The translations under genes were made by a program, and so were the position numbers. This document shows, piece by piece, positions 9,306-20,533 of a DNA stretch of 64,000 bases (positions are counted from its first letter, which is position 1; each line of letters starts with the position of its first letter). The stretch spans positions 4,712,001 through 4,776,000 of the forward strand of contig NC_013757.1 in NCBI RefSeq assembly GCF_000025345.1, read 5' to 3'. This DNA is from Geodermatophilus obscurus DSM 43160 (lineage in GTDB: Bacteria > Actinomycetota > Actinomycetes > Mycobacteriales > Geodermatophilaceae). The notes below the pieces were generated by a model. That model was not told where the DNA came from. It searched no databases and saw only the letters and a list, made by a program, of their open reading frames with translations.

Positions 9306-10232
9306 TCAGCCCTCCGTGGTGTTCTGCGCGGCCGTGTTCTCGGCCGCAGCGGTGGCCGGGGCGGGCGGGGTGTCCGGCATGGCCTCGGCGACGGTCTGCT
9401 CGGCAGCGACCTCGCCGGAGGTCGCGGCCACCGCACTGTCCGTGGTGTCGACGGCCGGGCCGGTCGACGACGCGGCGGCGCGGCCGGCCTCGGTCCCGCC
9501 GGCGGTCGTGCCCGACGAGCCGGAGCGGCGCTGCGGGCGCTGGGCCCGCTCACGACGCTGCTGGCGCGCCGCGAGGGCCTCGAGGGCCTCCCGCTCGGCC
9601 CGCGAGCCGCTGACGTCGCCCTTGTAGATCCAGACCTTCACGCCGATGCGGCCGAAGGTGGTCCGGGCCTCGTAGATGCCGTAGTCGATGTTCGCCCGGA
9701 GGGTGTGCAGCGGCACCCGACCCTCGCGGTAGAACTCCGACCGGCTCATCTCGGTGCCGCCCAGGCGACCGGAGCACTGCACCCGGATGCCCTTGACCTG
9801 CGGGCTGCGCTGGGCCGACTGCATGGCCTTGCGCATGGCACGGCGGAAGCTGACCCGGCTGGAGAGCTGCTCGGCGACGCCCTGGGCGACCAGCTGCGCG
9901 TCGGCCTCGGGGTTCTTCACCTCGAGGATGTTGAGCTGCACCTGCTTGCCGGTGAGCTTCTCGAGCTCGCCACGGATGCGGTCGGCCTCCGCGCCGCGGC
10001 GGCCGATGACGATGCCCGGCCGGGCGGTGTGGATGTCGACGCGGACCCGGTCACGGGTGCGCTCGATCTCCACCTTGGAGATGCCGGCCCGCTCCATGCC
10101 CTTGGACATGAGCTTGCGGATGGCCACGTCTTCCTTGACGTAGTCCTTGTACAGCTTGTCGGCGTACCACCGGGACTTGTAGTCGGTGGTGATACCCAGT
10201 CGGAACCCGTGCGGGTTGACCTTCTGACCCAC
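9306..10232 (-). CDS. rpsC: 30S ribosomal protein S3 with extended C-terminus
   Basis: The 308-residue uS3 forms part of the mRNA entry tunnel. The N-terminal KH domain contains [18 protein letters not shown] (residues near 80) and the C-terminal domain has [27 protein letters not shown]. About 80 residues after [16 protein letters not shown] form a low-complexity Ala/Thr/Glu tail, longer than in most bacteria. The GTG start shares a base with the rplV stop (TAGTG). Confidence 0.96.
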   Translation of the reverse strand: MGQKVNPHGFRLGITTDYKSRWYADKLYKDYVKEDVAIRKLMSKGMERAGISKVEIERTRDRVRVDIHTARPGIVIGRRGAEADRIRGELEKLTGKQVQLNILEVKNPEADAQLVAQGVAEQLSSRVSFRRAMRKAMQSAQRSPQVKGIRVQCSGRLGGTEMSRSEFYREGRVPLHTLRANIDYGIYEARTTFGRIGVKVWIYKGDVSGSRAEREALEALAARQQRRERAQRPQRRSGSSGTTAGGTEAGRAAASSTGPAVDTTDSAVAATSGEVAAEQTVAEAMPDTPPAPATAAAENTAAQNTTEG

Positions 10233-10708
10233 TAGCGGGTCCCTCCCCTCGTGTTGCTCTGCTGCTGCCCTGTCTGCTGGGCGGCCGGCCCGGACTGGCC
10301 GGTGCGGCGGCGGGCCGTGCGCGACTTGCCGGCGAGGTCGGTGCTGGAGGAGACCTCCGCGACCTCGACGGTGATGTGGCAGGTCCGCTTGTTGATGCGG
10401 TAGGCGCGGCCCTGGGCCCGCGGACGGATCCGCTTGAGCGTCGGGCCCTCGTCGACGTAGGCGGCGCTGATGACCAGCGCGGCCGGGTCGAGCCGCAGGT
10501 TGTGCTCGGCGTTGGCCACCGCGCTGGCGACCACCTTGAGGACCGGCTCGCTGGCCGACTGCGGCGCGTAGCGCAGCAGGGCCAGGGCCTCGTCGGTCGG
10601 CAGGTAGCGGATGAGGTCCACCACCCGGCGTGCCTTCATGGGCGTGACGCGGACGAACCGGGCGGTGGCCCGGGCGGTCTGCGTCTCCTCTCCCAGCTGG
10701 GATGTCAT
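10232..10708 (-). CDS. rplV: 50S ribosomal protein L22
   Basis: The 158-residue uL22 has a beta-hairpin that reaches into the exit tunnel. Diagnostic parts are [32 protein letters not shown] and the C-terminal [23 protein letters not shown] Gln/Ser/Arg-rich tail of about 35 residues follows the conserved domain. It is coupled to rpsC by a one-base overlap. Confidence 0.96.
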   Translation of the reverse strand: MTSQLGEETQTARATARFVRVTPMKARRVVDLIRYLPTDEALALLRYAPQSASEPVLKVVASAVANAEHNLRLDPAALVISAAYVDEGPTLKRIRPRAQGRAYRINKRTCHITVEVAEVSSSTDLAGKSRTARRRTGQSGPAAQQTGQQQSNTRGGTR

Positions 10709-10728
10709 GGGTATCTCTCTCTACCTGG

Positions 10729-11010
10729 TCAGCCGCGCCGGGACCGGCGGTCGTCCTTCACGTGCCCACGGAAGGTGCGCGTGGGCGCGAACTCGCCGAG
10801 CTTGTGCCCGACCATCGCCTCGGTCACGAAGACCGGGACGTGCTTGCGGCCGTCGTGGACGGCGATCGTGTGGCCGAGCATGTCCGGGATGATCGTCGAA
10901 CGACGCGACCAGGTCCGGATGACGTTCTTGGTGCCCTTGTCGTTCTGGGCGTCCACCTTCTTGAGCAGGTGGTCGTCGACGAACGGGCCCTTCTTCAGGC
11001 TGCGTGGCAT
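10729..11010 (-). CDS. rpsS: 30S ribosomal protein S19
   Basis: The 93-residue uS19 lies in the 30S head and contacts S13 and the A-site tRNA. It begins [19 protein letters not shown] and contains [21 protein letters not shown] and the signature [21 protein letters not shown]. It sits between rplB and rplV in the standard order. Confidence 0.97.
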   Translation of the reverse strand: MPRSLKKGPFVDDHLLKKVDAQNDKGTKNVIRTWSRRSTIIPDMLGHTIAVHDGRKHVPVFVTEAMVGHKLGEFAPTRTFRGHVKDDRRSRRG

Positions 11011-11033
11011 GTCTGTCGGACTCCTCTACCCGC

Positions 11034-11867
11034 TCAGCGCTTCTTGTTGGTGCGCCGGCGGCGCACGATCAGGGCGTCACTGGCCTTGCGCTTGCGCGTG
11101 CGGCCCTCCGGCTTGCCCTTCGGGTTCACCGGGTGGCGACCACCGGAGGTCTTGCCCTCACCACCACCGTGCGGGTGGTCCACCGGGTTCATGGCGACAC
11201 CGCGGACGGTTGGGCGCTTGCCCTTCCACCGCATCCGGCCGGCCTTGCCCCAGTTGATGTTCGACTGCTCGGCGTTGCCCACCTCGCCGACGGTCGCGCG
11301 GCAGCGGACGTCGACGTTGCGGATCTCGCCCGACGGCATGCGCAGCTGCGCGAGCCGGCCCTCACGGGCGACCAGCTGGACGCTCGTCCCGGCGGAGCGG
11401 GCGATCTTCGCGCCGCCACCCGGCCGCAGCTCGATGGCGTGGACCACCGTGCCGACGGGGATGTTGCGCAGCGGCAGGTTGTTCCCCGGCTTGATGTCGG
11501 CCGCGGGGCCGCACTCCACCGGGTCACCCTGCTTCAGCCGCGCCGGCGCGATGATGTAGCGCTTCTCGCCGTCGGCGAAGTGCAGCAGCGCGATGCGCGA
11601 GGTGCGGTTCGGGTCGTACTCGATGTGCGCGACCTTGGCCGGCACGCCGTCCTTGTCGGCCCGGCGGAAGTCGATCACCCGGTAGGCGCGCTTGTGCCCG
11701 CCACCCTGGTGCCGCGCGGTGACCTTCCCGTGGACGTTGCGCCCGCCGCGACCGTGCAGCGGCCGGACCAGCGACTTCTCGGGATGGTCGCGAGTGACCT
11801 CGGCGAAGTCGGCGACGCTGGAGCCGCGGCGGCCCGGCGTCGTCGGCTTGTACTTGCGGATAGCCAT
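11034..11867 (-). CDS. rplB: 50S ribosomal protein L2
   Basis: The 277-residue uL2 supports subunit joining and the peptidyl transferase centre. It begins [20 protein letters not shown]. The C-terminal signature [19 protein letters not shown] holds the conserved histidine region, and the tail ends RRRRTNKKR. It is full length for the family and starts 45 nt after rplW. Confidence 0.97.
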   Translation of the reverse strand: MAIRKYKPTTPGRRGSSVADFAEVTRDHPEKSLVRPLHGRGGRNVHGKVTARHQGGGHKRAYRVIDFRRADKDGVPAKVAHIEYDPNRTSRIALLHFADGEKRYIIAPARLKQGDPVECGPAADIKPGNNLPLRNIPVGTVVHAIELRPGGGAKIARSAGTSVQLVAREGRLAQLRMPSGEIRNVDVRCRATVGEVGNAEQSNINWGKAGRMRWKGKRPTVRGVAMNPVDHPHGGGEGKTSGGRHPVNPKGKPEGRTRKRKASDALIVRRRRTNKKR

Positions 11868-11911
11868 TGCTGACTCAGTTCCTCTGTCTCTGGTCCGATC
11901 GGTCCGGGCGC

Positions 11912-12214
11912 TCAGGCGCCGGGACCACCGAAGATCTCGATGCGGTCGCCGGGCGCCAGCGAGACGATGGCGCGCTTGGTGTCCTTGCGCTTGCCGAGCT
12001 TGTTGCCCTTGCTGCGCTTGCGCTTGCCCTGGCGGTTGATCGTGTTCACGCCGAGGACCTTCACGTTGAAGACCTGCTCGACCGCGATCTTGATCTGCGT
12101 CTTGTTGGCCTCGGGCAGGACGACGAACGTGTACTGGTTCTCGTCGAGCAGCCCGTAGCTCTTCTCCGAGATGACCGGGGACAGCAGGACGTCCCGGGGG
12201 TCGCGGACGCTCAC
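11912..12214 (-). CDS. rplW: 50S ribosomal protein L23
   Basis: The 100-residue uL23 sits at the tunnel exit and docks trigger factor and SRP. It contains [20 protein letters not shown] and the loop [21 protein letters not shown]. The GTG start overlaps the rplD stop (GTGA). Its ribosome binding site (GAGGAG) comes from a 73-nt dispersed element that forms the 3' end of rplD. Confidence 0.97.
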   Translation of the reverse strand: MSVRDPRDVLLSPVISEKSYGLLDENQYTFVVLPEANKTQIKIAVEQVFNVKVLGVNTINRQGKRKRSKGNKLGKRKDTKRAIVSLAPGDRIEIFGGPGA

Positions 12215-13089
12215 TTGGTCTCCTCGCTGGCGCTCGTCGGCCGCGTCAGCGGCGCTGCTGTGCCCGCGGGCGAGCTCGCGGGCTCGCTCGCCGGGGTCTC
12301 CTCGTCGGTGTCGGTCCCGGTGGCCACGTCGAGGTCGGTGGTGCCCTCGGCCGGCTGGATCGACGGGATCGCGCCCGGCACGTCCGGGGTCCTGAGGTCC
12401 GGCTTGGCGACCTCGCGACCCTTGGCCGGACCGGCGACGAACTCGGCCAGCGCGGCCTCGGTGAAGACGACCTCGTCGGCGACCAGCACGTCGTACGTGT
12501 TGAGCTGGCCGGCCTCGAGCAGGTGGACCTGCGGCACGTTGCGCAGGCTCACCCAGTTGAGGACGTCGTCGCGGTCGAGGACCACGAGCACCCGCTTGGC
12601 CCGGGTGATGGACTCCAGGGTCGCCAGCGCGGCCTTGGTCCTCGGGGCGTCGCCGTCGACGAAGGTGCTGACCACGTGCACGCGGTTCTCGCGGGCCCGG
12701 TCGGACAGCGCGCCCCGGAGAGCGGCGGCCTTCATCTTCTTCGGCGTCTTCTGCGAGTAGTCCCGCGGCTGCGGGCCGTGGACGGTGCCACCGCCGGTGA
12801 ACTGCGGTGCCCGGATCGAGCCCTGCCGCGCGCGGCCGGTGCCCTTCTGCCGGTACGGCTTGATGCCACCGCCGCTGACCTGGCCACGGGTCTTCGTCGC
12901 GTGCGTTCCCTGGCGCGCGGCGGCCAGCTGGGCCACCACGACCTGGTGCATCAGCGAGACGTTGGCCGACGCGTCGAAGAGTTCACCGGGCAGCGTCACG
13001 CTGCCGGAGGTCTCCCCCGCCGGGGTCCGGACGTCGACCTGCCGGTCGGTCCGAGCGTCGGTCGCCCCGCCGTTGATGGACGTGGTCAC
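12211..13089 (-). CDS. rplD: 50S ribosomal protein L4 with repeat-derived C-terminal tail
   Basis: The 292-residue uL4 lines the exit tunnel. Core motifs are [25 protein letters not shown]-region residues ([15 protein letters not shown]), [19 protein letters not shown] and [15 protein letters not shown]. The last ~70 residues after [10 protein letters not shown] are low-complexity and absent from typical L4. The final 24 codons are a copy of a 73-nt dispersed element (12215-12287), so L4 ends PTSASEETK. The GTG start overlaps the rplC stop (GTGA). Confidence 0.95.
   Translation of the reverse strand: MTTSINGGATDARTDRQVDVRTPAGETSGSVTLPGELFDASANVSLMHQVVVAQLAAARQGTHATKTRGQVSGGGIKPYRQKGTGRARQGSIRAPQFTGGGTVHGPQPRDYSQKTPKKMKAAALRGALSDRARENRVHVVSTFVDGDAPRTKAALATLESITRAKRVLVVLDRDDVLNWVSLRNVPQVHLLEAGQLNTYDVLVADEVVFTEAALAEFVAGPAKGREVAKPDLRTPDVPGAIPSIQPAEGTTDLDVATGTDTDEETPASEPASSPAGTAAPLTRPTSASEETK
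12215..12287 (-). repeat. 73-nt Shine-Dalgarno-bearing element, copy 1 (inside rplD, before rplW)
   Basis: The minus strand starts GCGAGCCCGCGAGCTCGCCC, carries GCACAGCAGCGCC in the middle and ends ACGAGCGCCAGCGAGGAG plus ACCAA directly before the rplW GTG. It aligns without gaps to the 73-nt spacers before nuoJ and nuoK. Here it is read through as L4 codons instead of being noncoding. Confidence 0.75.
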
Positions 13090-13751
13090 TGGTTCTCACT
13101 CCCCACGGGGCCACCCTTGACGGCCGAGCGGACGAGCACGAGGCCGCCCTTCGGACCGGGGATCGCGCCCTTGATCAGCAGCAGCCCGCGCTCGGCGTCG
13201 ACCTTGTGGACGGTCAGCGACAGGGTCGTCGTCTTGACGGCGCCCATGCGACCGGCCATGCGCAGGCCCTTGAAGACGCGGCCGGGGGTCGAGGCCCCGC
13301 CGATGGAACCGGGCGACCGGTGCTTGCGCTGGGTGCCGTGCGCGGCGCCGAGACCCTTGAAGCCGTGCCGCTTCATGACGCCGGCCGTGCCCTTGCCCTT
13401 GCTGGTGCCGATGACGTCGACCTTGGCCACGCCATCGAAGACCTCAGCGGTCAGCTCCTGGCCGACCGTGTACTCCGACGCGTCCTTCGTGCGCAGCTCC
13501 ACCAGGTGACGACGCGGGGTCACGCCCGCCTTGGTGAAGTGCCCGCCCTCGGGCTTGTTCACCTTGCGCGGGTCGATCTCACCGAAGCCGAGCTGGACGG
13601 CGGAGTAGCCGTCGACCTCGGGGGTGCGCACCTGGGTCACCACACACGGGCCCGCCTTGACGACGGTCACCGGCACGATGCGGTTGTTCTCGTCGAAGAC
13701 CTGGGTCATGCCCAGCTTCTCCCCGAGGAGTCCGCGGAATGTGCTCGCCAT
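13086..13751 (-). CDS. rplC: 50S ribosomal protein L3
   Basis: The 221-residue uL3 nucleates large-subunit assembly. It begins [17 protein letters not shown] and has the family signature [20 protein letters not shown] (near residues 132-151), followed by [13 protein letters not shown]. The position of the methylated glutamine in E. coli L3 falls in this loop. It lies 15 nt after rpsJ. Confidence 0.97.
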   Translation of the reverse strand: MASTFRGLLGEKLGMTQVFDENNRIVPVTVVKAGPCVVTQVRTPEVDGYSAVQLGFGEIDPRKVNKPEGGHFTKAGVTPRRHLVELRTKDASEYTVGQELTAEVFDGVAKVDVIGTSKGKGTAGVMKRHGFKGLGAAHGTQRKHRSPGSIGGASTPGRVFKGLRMAGRMGAVKTTTLSLTVHKVDAERGLLLIKGAIPGPKGGLVLVRSAVKGGPVGSENQ

Positions 13752-13766
13752 GTCTGCTGACTGCCC

Positions 13767-14072
13767 TTACTGGATGTTGACGTCGACCGAGGCCGGCAGG
13801 TCGATGCGCATGAGCGCGTCGACCGTCTTCGGCGTCGGGTCGAGGATGTCGATGAGGCGCTTGTGCGTACGCATCTCGAAGTGCTCGCGCGAGTCCTTGT
13901 ACTTGTGCGGCGAGCGGATGACGCAGTACACGTTCTTCTCCGTCGGCAGCGGCACCGGGCCGACGACGCGCGCACCGGTCTTGGTCACCGTCTCGACGAT
14001 GCGCCGCGCCGAGGCGTCGATCGCCTCGTGGTCGTAGGCCTTCAGCCGGATGCGGATCTTCTGTCCCGCCAT
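13767..14072 (-). CDS. rpsJ: 30S ribosomal protein S10
   Basis: The 101-residue uS10 (also NusE) joins the 30S head and the NusB/NusG antitermination complex. It begins [19 protein letters not shown] and contains [19 protein letters not shown] and [20 protein letters not shown]. It is the first gene of the S10 block; AGGAG lies about 11 nt before the ATG. tuf and two hairpins lie upstream. Confidence 0.97.
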   Translation of the reverse strand: MAGQKIRIRLKAYDHEAIDASARRIVETVTKTGARVVGPVPLPTEKNVYCVIRSPHKYKDSREHFEMRTHKRLIDILDPTPKTVDALMRIDLPASVDVNIQ

Positions 14073-14192
14073 CGCTGTCTTCTGCTCCTGCCGATCGGTG
14101 TCTGTTTTTGCTGGGAACGCCGGGTGGTCCGGACCTCATCCGGTCTGCCCCAGCGGGATGGGTGGCCGTGCACACACACGCGGCCACCCGGC

Positions 14193-14226
14193 ACGGGCGG
14201 CGGCGCAGGGATGCGCCGCCGCCCGT
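14193..14226 (-). terminator. Terminator-like hairpin after tuf
   Basis: ACGGGCGGCGGCGC (14193-14206) pairs perfectly with 14213-14226 around a 6-nt loop, ten bases past the tuf stop. A second, weaker hairpin (GGTGGCCG at 14161-14168 with 14181-14188) follows. Together they separate the str operon from rpsJ. Confidence 0.65.
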
Positions 14227-14235
14227 CAGGGGGTG

Positions 14236-15429
14236 TTACTTGATGATCTTGGTGACGCGACCGGCGCCGACGGTGCGGCCACCCTCACGGATGGCGAACC
14301 GCAGGCCCTCCTCCATGGCGATCGGCTGGATGAGCTCGACCGTCATCTCGGTGTTGTCGCCCGGCATGACCATCTCGGTGCCGGCCGGCAGGGTCACGAC
14401 GCCGGTGACGTCGGTGGTCCGGAAGTAGAACTGCGGACGGTAGTTGTTGAAGAAGGGCGTGTGACGACCACCCTCGTCCTTCGAGAGGATGTAGACCGAA
14501 CCCTCGAAGTTCGTGTGCGGGGTGATCGAGCCCGGCTTCACGACGACCTGACCGCGCTCGACGTCCTCGCGCTTGATGCCGCGGAGCAGCAGACCCACGT
14601 TGTCGCCGGCCTGGCCCTGGTCGAGCAGCTTGCGGAACATCTCGACGCCGGTGACGGTCGTCTTGGTCGAGTTCGGGCGGATGCCGACGATCTCGATCTC
14701 CTCGGAGACCTTGACGATGCCGCGCTCGACGCGACCGGTGACGACGGTGCCGCGACCGGTGATCGTGAAGACGTCCTCGACCGGCATGAGGAAGGGCTTG
14801 TCGATCTCACGCTGCGGCTCGGGGATCGCCGTGTCGACGGCGTTCATGAGCTCCATGAGCTTGTCGCCCCACTCGGCGTCGCCCTCGAGGGCCTTGAGCG
14901 CCGAGACTCGGACCACGGGGACGTCGTCGCCCGGGAACTCGTACTCGGAGAGCAGCTCGCGGACCTCGAGCTCAACGAGCTCGAGGATCTCCTCGTCGTC
15001 GACCATGTCGGCCTTGTTGAGCGCCACGACGATGTAGGGGACGCCGACCTGGCGGGCCAGGAGGACGTGCTCCTTGGTCTGCGGCATCGGGCCGTCGGTC
15101 GCGGCGACCACCAGGATGGCGCCGTCCATCTGCGCCGCACCGGTGATCATGTTCTTGATGTAGTCGGCGTGCCCGGGGCAGTCGACGTGCGCGTAGTGAC
15201 GGTTCTCCGTCTGGTACTCGACGTGGGCGATCGAGATCGTGATGCCGCGGGCCTTCTCCTCGGGCGCCTTGTCGATCTGGTCGAAGGCCGACGCCTCGTT
15301 GAGGTCCGGGTACTTGTCGTGCAGCACCTTGGTGATCGCCGCGGTCAGCGTGGTCTTGCCGTGGTCGATGTGCCCGATGGTGCCGATGTTGACGTGCGGC
15401 TTGGTCCGCTCGAACTTGGCCTTGGCCAC
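14236..15429 (-). CDS. tuf: Elongation factor Tu
   Basis: The 397-residue GTPase delivers aminoacyl-tRNA to the ribosome. G motifs are visible: [10 protein letters not shown] (G1), [20 protein letters not shown] (G3) and NKADMVDD (G4). Domains 2 and 3 contain [13 protein letters not shown] and the C-terminal [17 protein letters not shown]. The GTG start gives [12 protein letters not shown]. It is the fourth gene of rpsL-rpsG-fusA-tuf and is flanked by hairpins on both sides. Confidence 0.98.
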   Translation of the reverse strand: MAKAKFERTKPHVNIGTIGHIDHGKTTLTAAITKVLHDKYPDLNEASAFDQIDKAPEEKARGITISIAHVEYQTENRHYAHVDCPGHADYIKNMITGAAQMDGAILVVAATDGPMPQTKEHVLLARQVGVPYIVVALNKADMVDDEEILELVELEVRELLSEYEFPGDDVPVVRVSALKALEGDAEWGDKLMELMNAVDTAIPEPQREIDKPFLMPVEDVFTITGRGTVVTGRVERGIVKVSEEIEIVGIRPNSTKTTVTGVEMFRKLLDQGQAGDNVGLLLRGIKREDVERGQVVVKPGSITPHTNFEGSVYILSKDEGGRHTPFFNNYRPQFYFRTTDVTGVVTLPAGTEMVMPGDNTEMTVELIQPIAMEEGLRFAIREGGRTVGAGRVTKIIK

Positions 15430-15490
15430 TGGGTTCCTCTCCTCGTGGTGTCGCAGTCGTGCGCGATCTCTGGGGTGGGCTTGCTGGGGG

Positions 15491-15515
15491 CCGGGCGGGG
15501 TGTATCCCCGCCCGG
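15491..15515 (-). terminator. Hairpin between fusA and tuf
   Basis: CCGGGCGGGG (15491-15500) pairs with CCCCGCCCGG (15506-15515) around TGTAT, five bases after the fusA stop. It may be a partial terminator or an mRNA stabiliser that lets tuf be expressed separately. Confidence 0.5.
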
Positions 15516-15519
15516 CGGG

Positions 15520-17619
<2,100 letters not shown>

Positions 17620-17651
17620 CTGTCTCTCCTCTTTGGATCGGGTCCGCGTGC

Positions 17652-17709
17652 GGTGTTCCGGGTGGTGGCCCGGAACACCCGCCGGCCGCGGGGGCTGGCG
17701 AAGCCAGCC
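17652..17709 (-). terminator. Two tandem hairpins between rpsG and fusA
   Basis: Near the rpsG stop, GGCTGGC (17693-17699) pairs with 17703-17709 around GAA. Further on, GGTGTTCCGGG (17652-17662) pairs perfectly with 17669-17679. They could stabilise or attenuate the rpsLG part of the str transcript relative to fusA. Confidence 0.4.
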
Positions 17710-17719
17710 GGGGTGGCAC

Positions 17720-18190
17720 TTACCAGCGGTAGTGCGCGAAGGCCTTGTTCGACTCGGCCATCTTGTGGGTGTCCTCGCGGCGCTTGACCGCGGCACCGAG
17801 GCCGTTGCTGGCGTCGAGCAGCTCGTTCATCAGCCGCTCGGTCATCGTCTTCTCCCGGCGCGCCCGGCTGTACTGGATCAGCCAGCGCAGGCCGAGGGTG
17901 GTGCTGCGCGAGGCGCGGACCTCGACCGGGACCTGGTAGGTCGCCCCACCGACGCGGCGGCTGCGGACCTCGAGGGCCGGCTTGACGTTGTCCAGCGCGC
18001 GCTTGAGCGTGACCACCGGGTCGGTGTCGGTCTTGGTGCGGCAGCCCTCGAGGGCGCCGTAGACGATCGCCTCGGCGACCGAGCGCTTGCCGTCGACGAG
18101 CACCTTGTTGACCAGCTGGGTCACCAGCGGCGACTGGTACACCGGGTCGGCGACCAGGGGGCGGCGCGGTGCGGGGCCCTTGCGCGGCAT
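17720..18190 (-). CDS. rpsG: 30S ribosomal protein S7
   Basis: The 156-residue uS7 organises the 30S head and contacts E-site tRNA. It begins [18 protein letters not shown] and contains [35 protein letters not shown] and a C-terminus AFAHYRW. The ATG at 18190 lies one base after the rpsL stop, so the two are a tight pair. Confidence 0.97.
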   Translation of the reverse strand: MPRKGPAPRRPLVADPVYQSPLVTQLVNKVLVDGKRSVAEAIVYGALEGCRTKTDTDPVVTLKRALDNVKPALEVRSRRVGGATYQVPVEVRASRSTTLGLRWLIQYSRARREKTMTERLMNELLDASNGLGAAVKRREDTHKMAESNKAFAHYRW

Positions 18191-18191
18191 G

Positions 18192-18566
18192 TCAGCTCTT
18201 CTCCTTCTTCGCGCCGTACCGGCTGCGAGCCTGCTTGCGGTTGCGGACACCCTGGGTGTCGAGCGAGCCGCGGATGATCTTGTAGCGCACGCCGGGGAGG
18301 TCTTTCACGCGGCCGCCGCGCACGAGCACCATCGAGTGCTCCTGCAGGTTGTGGCCGACGCCCGGGATGTAGGCGGTCACCTCGATGCCACTGGTGAGGC
18401 GGACGCGAGCGACCTTGCGCAGCGCCGAGTTCGGCTTCTTCGGCGTCGTCGTGTACACGCGGGTGCACACCCCACGACGCTGAGGGGAGCCCTTCAGCGC
18501 CGGGGTCTTGGTCTTCTCGACCTTGTCCTCGCGGCCCTTGCGGACCAGCTGGTTGATCGTGGGCAT
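18192..18566 (-). CDS. rpsL: 30S ribosomal protein S12
   Basis: The 124-residue uS12 governs decoding accuracy. It begins [15 protein letters not shown]. The two streptomycin-determining loops are wild type: [19 protein letters not shown] (Lys at the K42/43 position) and [17 protein letters not shown] (Lys at the K87/88 position). It is the first gene of the str operon, about 250 nt from a strong promoter. Confidence 0.97.
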   Translation of the reverse strand: MPTINQLVRKGREDKVEKTKTPALKGSPQRRGVCTRVYTTTPKKPNSALRKVARVRLTSGIEVTAYIPGVGHNLQEHSMVLVRGGRVKDLPGVRYKIIRGSLDTQGVRNRKQARSRYGAKKEKS

Positions 18567-19115
18567 GGGTGGCCTGGATCTCCTACCTGCGCTGGGTCGT
18601 GCTGTGGACGGTGCTCTGCTGTGCCGGGTGCCGGTCCTGCCGGGGCCGTACCCGCCTCCGGCCGTGGTCCACCACCGGTCCCCGTGGTCGGGCGTGTCGC
18701 CCTTCCCGGAACCGGCCGGCGGTTCGAACCGGATCGGTCGCCCCCCGCGACTCGGCGCCACCACCTGTCGGCAGGCGCACCGCGAACGGGAGCAGGCCCA
18801 GGACACCCTGGGCACGGCTGACCACGATACCCGCGTGCCGGAGACCGGTCAAAGCCGGGTCCACCACAGCTCGGCGGGCGGGGTCGAGCCCTCTCCACCG
18901 GGGTACGCCGGGGTCAACGTCGTCCGGGTCGCCTGGGATTCCCGGCGGACGGACCCGGTGCGGGCCGGGGGTGGCGCGACTGTAGCGGCTGGCGGCGGGC
19001 GACGGGTCGTGTGCCCCGCCGACACCCCGGGACGACGGGGGCGGCCCCGCGCGACTGTCGGACCCCGGCCCTACGGTCGGTGCCAGGACGCCCACCCACC
19101 GCCACCGGAGGACAC
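18567..19115. other. Divergent intergenic region rpsL / protease
   Basis: These 549 bp separate the str operon (minus) from the protease gene (plus). They hold the str promoter and its long leader. A ribosome binding site (GGAGGA at 19107-19112) serves the protease. I see no convincing plus-strand promoter and no additional gene. Confidence 0.5.
18824..18852 (-). promoter_or_regulatory. Strong promoter of the str operon (rpsL)
   Basis: On the minus strand TTGACC (18852-18847) and TATCGT (18829-18824) are exactly 17 bp apart. Transcription would begin near 18817 and yield a leader of about 250 nt before rpsL. This is one of the best consensus promoters in the window. Confidence 0.7.
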
Positions 19116-20090
19116 GTGCACGTCGACCTCGCCCGCGAGCTCAAGGCCCACCTGTCGGCCCGGCTGGCCCGCTCCGCCGAGCCGGTGACGGCCAGCGACG
19201 CCGGCGGCCCGCGGTGGACGCGCCCCGCCCTGGGGCTGGCGCCCGTCGCCCCGGGTCAGGCGCACCTGGCCATCCGGCTGGCGGCCAAGGAGGACGCCGA
19301 CGTGCTCCTGGCCGGCCTGGACGACGCGGTGCTCGGCGAGGTCGACGTCCGCGTCATCGGCGCCGTCCGCGCACTCCCCTCCCCCACGCCCGAGGAACTC
19401 CAGCAGCGCGTCCGGCCGCTGTTCCCGGGGCTGTCGGTCGCCCACCCCACGGTCTCGGCGGGGACGCTGGGAGGCTTCGTCCGGGTCGGCGGCCGGCTCG
19501 CCCTGCTGTCCAACAACCACGTGCTGGCCGCCGGCGACGCCGCATCGGTCGGCGACCCGGTGCTGCAGCCCGGCCCGGCCGACGGCGGGGACCCGGCGAC
19601 CGATCGGGTGGCCACGCTGACGGCCTTCGAGCGGTTCACCGCCGACGGCCGGGCGAACCTCGTCGACGCCGCGGTGGCGGTCGTCGACGCCGAGGTCCCC
19701 CTGGAGCCGGGCAGGCTCCCCGGGGGGCCACTCGGTGCCGAGCCCCTGCAGGTGGACGACCTCGAGCCCGACGAGCAGGTGGAGAAGGTCGGACGCACCA
19801 CGGGTCACACGGTCGGGCAGGTCAGCGCCGTGGAGGTCGACGGTGTGGCCGTCCAGTACGACCGGACGATCTACACCTTCGACGACCAGGTGGAGATCGA
19901 CGGCGTCAGGGGGAGCTTCAGCGCCGGTGGCGACAGCGGCTCGGTCATCTGGCGCAGCGCCGACCGGGCCCCGCTGGGCCTGCTCTTCGCGGGCAGCGAG
20001 ACCGGCGGCCGCGCGGGTGGCGGGGTCACCTTCGCGAACCCGCTCGCGACCGTGCTGTCGGTCCTCGACCTCCAGTGGGTCGCCTCCTGA
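19116..20090 (+). CDS. Trypsin-like serine protease with N-terminal accessory module
   Basis: This 324-residue protein has an S1-fold catalytic domain. The triad is readable: His in LLSNNHVLAAG (about residue 136), Asp in LVDAAVAVVD (about 188) and Ser in GGDSGSVIW (about 272). The first ~85 residues form a small alpha/beta module (LAIRLAAKEDADVLLAGLDD, VRVIGAVRAL). No signal peptide is visible, so it is probably cytoplasmic. The GTG at 19116 follows GGAGGA. Natural substrate is unknown. A related small protein is encoded next door. Confidence 0.8.
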   Translation: MHVDLARELKAHLSARLARSAEPVTASDAGGPRWTRPALGLAPVAPGQAHLAIRLAAKEDADVLLAGLDDAVLGEVDVRVIGAVRALPSPTPEELQQRVRPLFPGLSVAHPTVSAGTLGGFVRVGGRLALLSNNHVLAAGDAASVGDPVLQPGPADGGDPATDRVATLTAFERFTADGRANLVDAAVAVVDAEVPLEPGRLPGGPLGAEPLQVDDLEPDEQVEKVGRTTGHTVGQVSAVEVDGVAVQYDRTIYTFDDQVEIDGVRGSFSAGGDSGSVIWRSADRAPLGLLFAGSETGGRAGGGVTFANPLATVLSVLDLQWVAS

Positions 20091-20097
20091 CCTGACG

Positions 20098-20150
20098 ACC
20101 CCGCAGGGCACCGCCCCGAGCCTGCGAGTGGCGGGGGGCAGGGGTCCTTC
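20098..20150. repeat. Dispersed intergenic palindrome, copy 4 (after the protease gene)
   Basis: On the minus strand it reads GAAGGACCCCTGCCCCCCGCC, with the core ACTCGCAGGCTCG, and ends GCCCTGCGGGGTCGT. It lies eight bases after the protease stop, in the opposite orientation to the next copy 260 bp away. Confidence 0.7.
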
Positions 20151-20188
20151 TACTGTCATCTGGCCGCTCGACAGGGCACCATGGGCGC

Positions 20189-20404
20189 ATGACCGACCGC
20201 GCGTCCGCCCGAGCCGCGAAGAGCGCCCTCAGCCACCGGCTGGCGGCCGACCCGGGGGTCGTGGGCGTCGGGCTGGCCCGTCGGGCCAGCGGTTACGTCG
20301 TCAAGGTCGACCTGGCCGACGCGCACGCGGCCGAACGCGTGCCCGGGGACGTCGACGGCGTCCGCGTGGTCACCGAGGTCGTCGGGGTCGTCCGCCCGCT
20401 CTGA
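20189..20404 (+). CDS. 71-residue protein resembling a protease N-terminal module
   Basis: I do not recognise a named family for this small acidic/basic-balanced protein. The pattern PGVVGVGLARRASGYVVKVDL, then VPGDVDGVRVVTEVVGVVRPL, resembles the short module (GVGxG ... V.V ... P...G....V) that precedes trypsin domains in many bacterial serine proteases. It sits 98 nt after such a protease on the same strand and between two palindromic repeats. It may be a free-standing inhibitor or chaperone-like partner; this is inference. Confidence 0.55.
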   Translation: MTDRASARAAKSALSHRLAADPGVVGVGLARRASGYVVKVDLADAHAAERVPGDVDGVRVVTEVVGVVRPL

Positions 20405-20407
20405 GAG

Positions 20408-20461
20408 AGGACCCCCCTGCCCCCCACCACTCGCAGGCTCGCTGCGGGCCCCTGCGGGAGG
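20408..20461. repeat. Dispersed intergenic palindrome, copy 5 (after the 71-residue protein)
   Basis: On the plus strand it reads AGGACCCCCCTGCCCCCCAC, then the core CACTCGCAGGCTCGCTGCGG, then GCCCCTGCGGGAGGGC. It begins four bases past the stop codon of the small protein. Confidence 0.7.
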
Positions 20462-20533
20462 GCGGACCTCAACCGCCACTCGATACGGTCGGCGGCGGCG
20501 CCAACGGTGGCGCCGTCGATCCGAGGAGTGGAC

